Shown here: positions 1 through 4,685 of the stretch, piece by piece | Layout of the letters: each line of letters opens with the position of its first letter | Position numbering within the stretch: the stretch's first letter is position 1 | NCBI GenBank assembly: GCA_011043375.1 | Contig: DQYP01000040.1 | Location: 1-6,072, forward strand | Direction: 5' to 3' | DNA: 6,072 bases | Source of the DNA: Thermotogaceae bacterium | Lineage (GTDB): Bacteria; Thermotogota; Thermotogae; B21-G9; HyVt-16 | Translations under genes and position numbers: made by a program | Notes under the pieces: generated by a model | What the model saw: only the letters and a program-made list of their open reading frames with translations | What the model was told of the DNA's origin: nothing | Database searches by the model: none

Positions 1-14
1 GAATTTATTTTTAA

Positions 15-173
15 CCAACGCTATATAACAGCAAGAAATATGAACTCATACGTGAACTTTACATCGATGGAAGCTATGGGGGACTTTTCTTAATTGATGT
101 AGCAGACCTAACAAATCCATAGCAAACTGGGCGTTTGTCTGGGATAGCTTTGTGCAGAGTGTGTGATGGTAAT
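15..173 (+). pseudogene. Possible decayed LVIVD-type beta-propeller repeat fragment
   Basis: Read from base 15, the frame gives a short peptide containing DGSYGGLFLIDVADLTNP (66-119), then a TAG at 120-122, then QTGRLSGIAL before a TAA at 174-176. The pattern of aspartate-glycine, GGL, hydrophobic-IDV and an NP turn is what I know from LVIVD repeats of surface beta-propeller proteins, where the next residues are usually a hydrophobic residue followed by a glycine. The stop codon falls at that very junction, and the match resumes in frame after it. It lacks a start codon and an upstream body within the window, since a TAA lies at 12-14. The terminator at 245-265 would suit the end of such a gene. 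The match rests on one repeat read by eye, so it is tentative. Confidence 0.33.
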
Positions 174-244
174 TAATGCAATTTAGTCGTTTTAGTAAGC
201 TGTGGTGGCGATTGATAAAGTGTACGGAATAAATAAAATAAACG

Positions 245-265
245 GGGCTGAATAGCCCTTTTTTT
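245..265 (+). terminator. Intrinsic terminator of an upstream + strand gene
   Basis: The perfect 5-bp stem GGGCT/AGCCC (245-249 and 254-258) with loop GAAT is followed by seven T residues (259-265). This is a compact classical rho-independent terminator for transcripts coming from the left. It separates the relic region at the left edge from the hydrogenase operon. Confidence 0.7.
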
Positions 266-280
266 GTCTTTGACAAAGAC
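266..280. repeat. 15-bp perfect palindrome directly after the terminator
   Basis: The arms GTCTTTG and CAAAGAC flank a single central A. It directly abuts the terminator T-tract. It could be a protein-binding site or a secondary hairpin; no T-run follows it, so it is not a second terminator. Function unknown. Confidence 0.5.
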
Positions 281-328
281 ACGCACTTGAACTTTTGTAA
301 AAACAGTCTAGCCACCCGCACTCTCTGG

Positions 329-478
329 TTAGACATGAAAATCTTTGAACTGTAATTTCAAGGTCCTGCGATCAACAGATATACAATGAGTCTTACTTTT
401 CTCCCTTTCGTCAAGAAAAGCGTTCAAGAGCGATGTCTTTCCAATTAGCTTCGGATAATTCGAGCATTTATTATTCAT
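329..478 (-). pseudogene. Relic of a P-loop ATPase (ATPase_2-like) N-terminal region
   Basis: The minus strand from ATG at 478 to TAA at 329 encodes 49 residues containing PKLIGKTSLLNAFLDE. In ATP-binding proteins of the ATPase_2 (archaeal-type AAA) family the Walker A region typically reads GPRRxGKTSLL followed by a short helix and then a valine-aspartate strand; here ISVD follows about 16 residues after the helix. The first glycine of the G-x4-GKT loop is a tyrosine in this copy, the N-terminal part before the P-loop is missing, and the frame stops long before Walker B. This suggests a decayed fragment rather than a working gene. No clear ribosome site precedes the ATG. Chance resemblance over about 20 residues cannot be excluded. 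Confidence 0.35.
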
Positions 479-479
479 A

Positions 480-596
480 TTATATTTTAAATTCTATTGT
501 GCTATTTTTTTGATCCTTTGCTTCTTCCATATTGAATGTTCCGCCTAATGCCAATACTGTAGCCAATTCTACAGGTAATCCTACTTTATATACTTT
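480..596 (-). other. Short open stretch, possible gene remnant, unrecognised
   Basis: Between two stop codons on the minus strand lie 38 codons with protein-like composition (VGLPVELATVLALGG then a charged EEAKDQK segment). It lies just upstream, on the same strand, of the P-loop fragment at 329-478 but in a different frame. Its only candidate internal start is a Met codon late in the stretch, so it is not a credible intact gene. It may be further debris from the same decayed locus. I do not recognise a family. Confidence 0.2.
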
Positions 597-605
597 TCAA
601 AAGTA
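591..605. repeat. 15-bp AT-rich palindrome
   Basis: The arms TACTTTT and AAAAGTA flank a single C. It sits 17 bp to the left of the larger inverted repeat at 623-648 and about 165 bp before the first operon gene. It has the same odd-length, one-base-centre layout as the palindrome at 266-280 (CTTT...AAAG in both). It could be an operator or chance in AT-rich DNA. Confidence 0.4.
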
Positions 606-622
606 AAGATTTCTCTAAAAGT

Positions 623-648
623 TTGTATGTGAAAATATTCACATACAA
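623..648. promoter_or_regulatory. Perfect 26-bp inverted repeat, Rex-like (or CRP-like) operator
   Basis: Eleven-base arms TTGTATGTGAA and TTCACATACAA surround AATA with no mismatch. The core TGTGAA-N4-TTCACA matches the known Rex consensus; Rex is the NADH/NAD+-sensing repressor of fermentative and hydrogenase genes. The same bases also fit TGTGA-N6-TCACA, the CRP-family site. Rex is favoured by the cargo of the operon, whose first gene begins 123 bp downstream. No T-run follows the repeat, so it is unlikely to be a terminator. That it is an operator is inference from symmetry, consensus and location. Confidence 0.62.
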
Positions 649-674
649 TTATTTAGGCTGTTACGTCGTTTTAA

Positions 675-701
675 TTGCATAGCGTATTGTTAAAGTATAG
701 T
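675..701 (+). promoter_or_regulatory. Weak candidate promoter of the hydrogenase operon
   Basis: TTGCAT (675-680) can serve as a -35 and TATAGT (696-701) as a -10, with a short 15-nt spacer. TAGTAT at 698-703 with 17-nt spacing is an alternative. The following leader to the first start codon would be about 65 nt. A second weak pair lies further upstream (TTCTAC at 567-572 with TATACT at 589-594). If that one is used, the repeat at 623-648 would fall just downstream of the transcription start, a natural place for a repressor. Confidence 0.35.
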
Positions 702-756
702 ATAAATGTGGGAAAAAATGACAGGATTTTACAAACAAAAAATTTTTTCAAATAAT

Positions 757-764
757 GAGAGGTG
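757..764 (+). promoter_or_regulatory. Ribosome binding site deciding the start of the first ferredoxin gene
   Basis: GAGAGGTG ends 7 nt before the GTG at 772. The in-frame ATG at 706 has no comparable site. The GTG start also gives a protein the same length as the paralogue at 2486-2740, so it is preferred over the 706 start. Confidence 0.7.
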
Positions 765-771
765 TTGCTTG

Positions 772-1032
772 GTGAAAAAAATCAGAATAGAAATCTGCGT
801 GGGAACAGCCTGCCATATAATGGGGGCTCATGAGTTGATTGAGTTTACGGAAAATCTTCCAGAATGGCTCAATGAGAAAATAGACTACAAGTTATCTCCA
901 TGTTTTGGGGTATGTCACGAGAATATGAAACCGCCGATTGTGAAACTAAATGATAAATATTACGAGAACATGACTCCCACAGCTTTAAAATCCATGATTA
1001 TGAAAGTTCTTGAAGGGAGAGAGGAACTTTGA
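772..1032 (+). CDS. Thioredoxin-like [2Fe-2S] ferredoxin (NuoE/HydC C-terminal type)
   Basis: This small soluble electron carrier of 86 residues starts at GTG 772; the frame is open back to an ATG at 706, but that extension lacks a ribosome site and is not shared by its paralogue. The four cluster ligands are visible as C9-x4-C14 and C44-x3-C48 (motifs CVGTAC and SPCFGVC), the signature of thioredoxin-fold [2Fe-2S] ferredoxins related to complex I subunit NuoE and the C subunits of NAD-linked [FeFe] hydrogenases. The N-terminal helical part of NuoE is absent, so this is a stand-alone domain. Its TGA overlaps the TTG start of the hydrogenase gene by 4 nt, implying translational coupling and equal dosage. 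It probably passes electrons to or from that hydrogenase. No NuoF-like flavoprotein is present in the window, so the link to NADH is unproven. Confidence 0.86.
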   Translation: MKKIRIEICVGTACHIMGAHELIEFTENLPEWLNEKIDYKLSPCFGVCHENMKPPIVKLNDKYYENMTPTALKSMIMKVLEGREEL

Positions 1033-2489
1033 GAAGACTTGTTTTGAACAATATAATAAAGATCAGGCGAAGATTGTACCTGGAACTCGTGAAAAACTAT
1101 AAAAATCAGACCTTAAAAGAACTTCTTCCAAAGCTCCCCAAAATATTGATACCCGATGATGATTACACAGATAAACTCAGGGTATTGTACGAAAGGGAAG
1201 TTTTAAGAGAGAAGATAAAATTGGCCATTGGATTGGATTATTCTAAGGTTAGAGATATAGAATTATACGAAATGGTTGATTTTTTAGAGGATATTTTGAA
1301 TGACACATCCGATCTACTTGAAAGAGAAAAATTTGTGGATGTGATTGACAAGGTTTGTAGTGAATGTCCAGGTGGTAGATACTATGTGACAGATCTTTGT
1401 AGAAATTGTATTGCCCATTCCTGTGAAAATGTATGTCCAAGAAATGCAATTTCTATAGTTAACAACAGGGCCAGTATAGATTACAGCAAGTGTGTAAATT
1501 GTGGGCTATGTTCTTCGGCTTGTCCTTATCAGGCAATAATAAAACTCGAGCGTCCATGCGAAACTGCATGCTCCTCAAAGGCTATAAGCTCTTCAAGTGA
1601 GGAACATGTGGAAATAGATCAAAAAAAATGTTCGACTTGTGGAGCTTGTTATATAGCTTGTCCATTCGGCGCGATTGAAACGCCTTCTCAGATAATGCAA
1701 GTTGTTCACAAACTTGCCACCAACGAAAAACTCATAGCTATATACGCACCTTCCGCCGTAGCGCAGTTTGGAAGCAAGGTTACAATTCAGCAGTTCAAAG
1801 AAGCATTGAGAAAGATTGGTTTTTCAAAGGTATTTGAAGTTGCAATAGGTGCTGACATGGTGGCAGAGGCCGAAGCTCGACATTTCCTTGAAAACGGAGA
1901 ACTTATGTTAACTTCCTGCTGCCCAGCTTTCGTTCATTACGTTGAGAAGAATTCCAAGGAGCTTTCACAACACATATCACCAGTTCCATCGCCGATGACA
2001 TTGCTTTCAGAAAAATTGAAAGAAGAATTTCCAAAATACAAGATAGTGTTCATAGGGCCTTGTATTGCTAAGAAAAGAGAGGCTAAGGAAAAGAAGCTTA
2101 CTGATTATGTTTTAACCTTTGAGGAAATAGGAGCAATCTTCGCTGCTTATGGTGTAGAACCAATGGCTTTGAAGGGTGAAAAACTTGAAGACGCGAGTCC
2201 ATACGCATGGAATTTTGCAGTACATGGTGGAGTGGGGAATGCGGTCAAATACTACATTGAAAAATGTAAAGGTAAAGAATCAGCAGGCGAGTTGAAGATA
2301 GTCGCTGCAAATGGAATACAAGAATGTTCTAAAATTATCAAAGATGTAGTTTCTGGTAAGATAAAAGTGGACATATTTGAAGGCATGGGATGTGATGGAG
2401 GTTGTATTGCTGGACCGGGTGTTTTGATAGAACCCAGGATTGCAGCTAACAATCTCAAGAAATTATTCAATGTTGAGGTGAAGGTATGA
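1029..2489 (+). CDS. Group B [FeFe] hydrogenase, ferredoxin-rich monomeric type
   Basis: The 486-residue cytoplasmic protein probably interconverts H2 with protons and electrons. Residues 1-105 are a helical region with no cluster motif. Residues 110-211 carry 16 cysteines: C110/C113, C124-x2-C-x4-C-x3-C136, a canonical C155-C165 set, C177/C181, and a canonical C201-C211 set. These are enough for four [4Fe-4S] clusters, in the order I know from group B enzymes. The H-cluster domain (about 233-480) has L1 TSCCPAF (C297, C298), L2 GPCIAKKRE (C345, K348, E351) and L3 GMGCDGGC (M453, C455, C459). All cluster ligands and the proton-transfer cysteine C297 are kept. The usual L2 methionine is G343, and the GGGQ end of L3 is AGPGV. 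The TTG start at 1029 overlaps the previous stop and follows a purine-rich GAGAGAGG. Catalysis is expected, but its direction cannot be read from sequence. Confidence 0.9.
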   Translation: MRRLVLNNIIKIRRRLYLELVKNYKNQTLKELLPKLPKILIPDDDYTDKLRVLYEREVLREKIKLAIGLDYSKVRDIELYEMVDFLEDILNDTSDLLEREKFVDVIDKVCSECPGGRYYVTDLCRNCIAHSCENVCPRNAISIVNNRASIDYSKCVNCGLCSSACPYQAIIKLERPCETACSSKAISSSSEEHVEIDQKKCSTCGACYIACPFGAIETPSQIMQVVHKLATNEKLIAIYAPSAVAQFGSKVTIQQFKEALRKIGFSKVFEVAIGADMVAEAEARHFLENGELMLTSCCPAFVHYVEKNSKELSQHISPVPSPMTLLSEKLKEEFPKYKIVFIGPCIAKKREAKEKKLTDYVLTFEEIGAIFAAYGVEPMALKGEKLEDASPYAWNFAVHGGVGNAVKYYIEKCKGKESAGELKIVAANGIQECSKIIKDVVSGKIKVDIFEGMGCDGGCIAGPGVLIEPRIAANNLKKLFNVEVKV

Positions 2490-2740
2490 AAAATATTTAT
2501 GTTTGTATGGGAAGTGCCTGTCATTTAAAAGGCGCTGAAGAAGTAGCTAAAATATTTATGAGAAAAATCGAAGAGTCTGATTTGAAGAGTAAGGTTACCT
2601 TGAAAGGTTCTTTTTGCTTGGGTCCATGTTTGGAGGCGGTTGTGGTAAAGGTGGGAGACACCTTTGTGAAAAATGTGAGACCTGAGAACGCTGAGGAGGT
2701 ATTCGAAGAGAAAATAAAACCTCTGATATTGGAGGAGTAA
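2486..2740 (+). CDS. Second thioredoxin-like [2Fe-2S] ferredoxin
   Basis: This 84-residue protein is a paralogue of the one encoded at 772-1032, with the same length and ligand spacing: C7-x4-C12 (CMGSACH) and C44-x3-C48 (CLGPC). Both share the start-strand-Cys-x4-CysH-x2-GA layout, but the rest has diverged well, so the duplication is old or the two were recruited separately. The ATG overlaps the hydrogenase stop (ATGA), with GAGGTG 5 nt upstream. It is likely a cytoplasmic one-electron carrier. Its place between the catalytic hydrogenase and the sensor genes means it could serve either: the group B enzyme, or passing a redox signal to the sensory hydrogenase. Which partner it uses is not shown by the sequence. 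Confidence 0.88.
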   Translation: MKNIYVCMGSACHLKGAEEVAKIFMRKIEESDLKSKVTLKGSFCLGPCLEAVVVKVGDTFVKNVRPENAEEVFEEKIKPLILEE

Positions 2741-2745
2741 ATTCA

Positions 2746-3252
2746 ATGGAAACTGAAAGCGATATTCTAAAACTCTTTTGGCAATACGATCCCAATGGGC
2801 TTGTAATAGTTGATAAGGATATGAGAATTCGCAATTTAAATCCAGCATTTGAGAAAATGTTTCAAATAACACGCGAAAATGCTATAGGGTTTGATTTAAG
2901 AAAACTCATTGGTGAACAAGGGGTCGAAATTTTTGAAGAAGTTTTCAGAACTGGAAAAGTCAATAGTGTAGAAAAAATATCTTTTCAATCCTATGGTATT
3001 ATTGCAAAGCTCATAGCCTTTAAGATACCCGAGAGCGAAATGGCAACAGGTATATTTGTTGATATAACATTAGAAGAAATGAAAAAAAATGAGCTCACCA
3101 AAATAAAACTGGAAACGCTCGATAGGATAAAGAACGTTGTTTTGAAACAAATGAAAGTAGCTCAAGAAATAGCAAGCCTTCTTGGAGAAACTACGGCTCA
3201 AACAAAGGCCTCTCTTTTAAATCTTCTAAATATAATTCAAGGAGGTAAATAG
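2746..3252 (+). CDS. Stand-alone PAS-domain protein with sensory-hydrogenase tail
   Basis: The 168-residue soluble protein has a PAS domain at about residues 5-108 (the start YDPNGLVIVDKDMRIRNLNP is typical, as is the closing GIFVDIT), then a charged helix (109-134) that probably forms a coiled coil. Last comes a tail with QMKVAQEIASLLGET (135-149) ending near 162. In group C sensory [FeFe] hydrogenases that I know, this PAS-helix-tail is the C-terminus of the hydrogenase itself. Here it is its own gene placed before the hydrogenase, and the hydrogenase keeps its own copy of the tail. No kinase, cyclase or DNA-binding output domain is present. No Cys or His cluster ligand set is seen, so any PAS cofactor is unknown. 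The ATG follows GGAGGAG by 8 nt, and the stop overlaps the next GTG by one base. Likely role: signalling subunit of the H2/redox sensor. Confidence 0.85.
   Translation: METESDILKLFWQYDPNGLVIVDKDMRIRNLNPAFEKMFQITRENAIGFDLRKLIGEQGVEIFEEVFRTGKVNSVEKISFQSYGIIAKLIAFKIPESEMATGIFVDITLEEMKKNELTKIKLETLDRIKNVVLKQMKVAQEIASLLGETTAQTKASLLNLLNIIQGGK
3148..3231 (+). repeat. Copy 1 of duplicated sensor-tail coding segment
   Basis: It encodes PAS-protein residues 135-162. It aligns without gaps to 4569-4652, with 68 of 84 bases and 23 of 28 residues identical by hand count. Most base changes are at third positions, which suggests selection to keep the peptide. Confidence 0.85.
3241..3245 (+). promoter_or_regulatory. 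Strong ribosome binding site for the sensory hydrogenase GTG start
   Basis: GGAGG lies 6 nt before the GTG at 3252, inside the last codons of the PAS gene. The stop TAG and the start GTG share one G. This supports the GTG start and tight coupling of PAS protein and hydrogenase synthesis. Confidence 0.75.
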
Positions 3253-4685
3253 TGGACTATATAATCCTCACAAACCCGGAAAAATGTGTGAAGTGTATAA
3301 GTTGCATAAGAACTTGTGAAGTGCATGCAAATATAGTTAAAGAGGATTTTGTGGATATTGTACCAGAAATGTGTGTGGTGTGTGGGGCATGTATAAGGGC
3401 TTGTCCTGAGAATGCTAGATCCTATCTTCGGCAAACAGATATTTTTAATGAATGGTTGAAAAGCGAAAAAATAATTGCTGTAGTTGCACCTTCTTACGTT
3501 GCCCATTACGACGAGCCGTATAAATTCATAACCGCTCTCAAGGAATTAGGAGTATCTGCAGTTTACGAGGTAGCCTTTGGGGCGGAATTATCTTCTTTGG
3601 TTATAGCAGAGGAGATCAGATCAGGCAAAAAAGTAATCGCCTCACCATGTCCAACTGTGGTGAATTATATAAAAAAATGGTTTCCAGAACTTGTAGATAG
3701 ATTATCAAAAGCTGTCAGTCCAATGATCGCAATTGCGAGATATATCAAGAAAAAGGAACCAAATGTCAAAATCGTATTCATAGGCCCGTGCATTTCAAAA
3801 AAATCTGAAATCACACAAGTCGAGGTAAAAGGTGATACTGACCTTGCATTAACTTTTGAGGAGTTCGATGAGTTGTTAAAAGATAAAAAAATGGATTTGG
3901 AACATCTCACTGAGACACATCCCGATGGGTTTGACACCCTTTACGGTCTCTCATATCCAGTAGTTGGTGGACTTGCAAAAACAGTGAGTTATTATTTGCA
4001 GGAGGATCTTGATATCGTTCTTGAGAAAGACACAGTAATTATAGATGGTAAAGAAAATGTGATGAAGTTCTTGGAAAAATATTCTGAAAATATCAAGAAT
4101 GGGCGAGATGATATGAATCCAGTACTGTCAGAGGCTCTTTATTGTGATGGAGGATGTATAGGTGGTCCAGGAATAAGAAAAGACCTTGAAGTTTTTGAAA
4201 AGAGGAGAAGAATTATAGAATACACACTTGATAACCTCGGTACGAAGATTCGAGATCTTGCGCAAAGGATATACAGAGAGATTGATTTGACGAGAGAATA
4301 TATACCAGAAAAAGTGGAATATAAAATTCCAAGTGAGGCGGAGATCAACTCTGTGCTCAAGAAAATTGGGATGTTGAAAGAACCTCTGAATTGCGGCGCT
4401 TGCGGTTATCCGACGTGTAGAGATAGAGCGATAGCTGTTTTGAACGGATTGATGCCGTGGGATCTGTGTATTCAATATCAACTTCGAAAAATGGAGGAAG
4501 AGCACAAAAGAGAAATCAACAAGATAAAAGAAGAAGCTATAGAAAGTGCCCAAAAGGTTATAACTGAGCAAATGAAAATAGCTCAAGAGATAGCGAGTCT
4601 TCTTGGAGAAACTGTAGCTGAAACCAAAGCTTCTCTCTTGAAAATCCTAAATCTTGTAATGGATGAAACGAGGGACGAGAAATGA
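3252..4685 (+). CDS. hydS: Sensory-type [FeFe] hydrogenase (group C, phosphatase-linked), PAS-less
   Basis: The 477-residue protein is a putative H2 sensor. Two canonical [4Fe-4S] motifs lie at C12-C22 and C41-C51, then the H-cluster domain (about 73-310). A [4Fe-4S] domain of the CxxCGYxxC type follows (C381, C384, C389, C406), then a charged helix and the tail QMKIAQEIASLLGET (440-454). H-cluster ligands C133, C180, C298 and C302 are kept, as are K183 and E186. The proton-transfer cysteine is replaced by P132 (ASPCP instead of TSCCP), the L2 methionine by G178 and the L3 methionine by L296. Such changes mark sensory hydrogenases and should lower turnover. Known relatives carry a PAS domain between the [4Fe-4S] domain and the tail; here it is missing and encoded by the gene just upstream. 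The stop overlaps the phosphatase start (ATGA). That phosphatase neighbour fits the subgroup classed as C3. Confidence 0.9.
   Translation: MDYIILTNPEKCVKCISCIRTCEVHANIVKEDFVDIVPEMCVVCGACIRACPENARSYLRQTDIFNEWLKSEKIIAVVAPSYVAHYDEPYKFITALKELGVSAVYEVAFGAELSSLVIAEEIRSGKKVIASPCPTVVNYIKKWFPELVDRLSKAVSPMIAIARYIKKKEPNVKIVFIGPCISKKSEITQVEVKGDTDLALTFEEFDELLKDKKMDLEHLTETHPDGFDTLYGLSYPVVGGLAKTVSYYLQEDLDIVLEKDTVIIDGKENVMKFLEKYSENIKNGRDDMNPVLSEALYCDGGCIGGPGIRKDLEVFEKRRRIIEYTLDNLGTKIRDLAQRIYREIDLTREYIPEKVEYKIPSEAEINSVLKKIGMLKEPLNCGACGYPTCRDRAIAVLNGLMPWDLCIQYQLRKMEEEHKREINKIKEEAIESAQKVITEQMKIAQEIASLLGETVAETKASLLKILNLVMDETRDEK
4569..4652 (+). repeat. Copy 2 of duplicated sensor-tail coding segment
   Basis: It encodes hydrogenase residues 440-467 and matches 3148-3231. 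The residue changes are V/I, T/V, Q/E, N/K and L/I, mostly conservative. It is the last structured element before the stop codon, as in the PAS gene. Confidence 0.85.

Noticed and set aside
46..336. 96-codon open frame on the minus strand
   Set aside because: It is rich in His, Leu, Phe and Lys with no recognisable motif, lacks a ribosome site, and runs antisense across the terminator and the LVIVD-like fragment.
623..648. Large inverted repeat as a transcription terminator
   Set aside because: Neither side has a run of T on the downstream strand; the stem is AT-rich and its core fits operator consensus instead.
737..748. A6T6 tract in the leader as a regulatory element
   Set aside because: Such tracts are common in AT-rich DNA and nothing pairs with it or repeats it; it may bend DNA but no function can be supported.
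706..771. ATG at 706 as start of the first ferredoxin gene
   Set aside because: It has no ribosome site, adds a 22-residue unrelated extension not found in the paralogue, and overlaps the likely promoter and leader. GTG at 772 with GAGAGGTG fits better.
4128..4586. 152-codon minus-strand open frame inside the sensory hydrogenase gene
   Set aside because: It is antisense to a clearly conserved coding region; its Phe/Ser/Leu-rich composition is what reverse reading of Lys/Glu-rich coding DNA produces.
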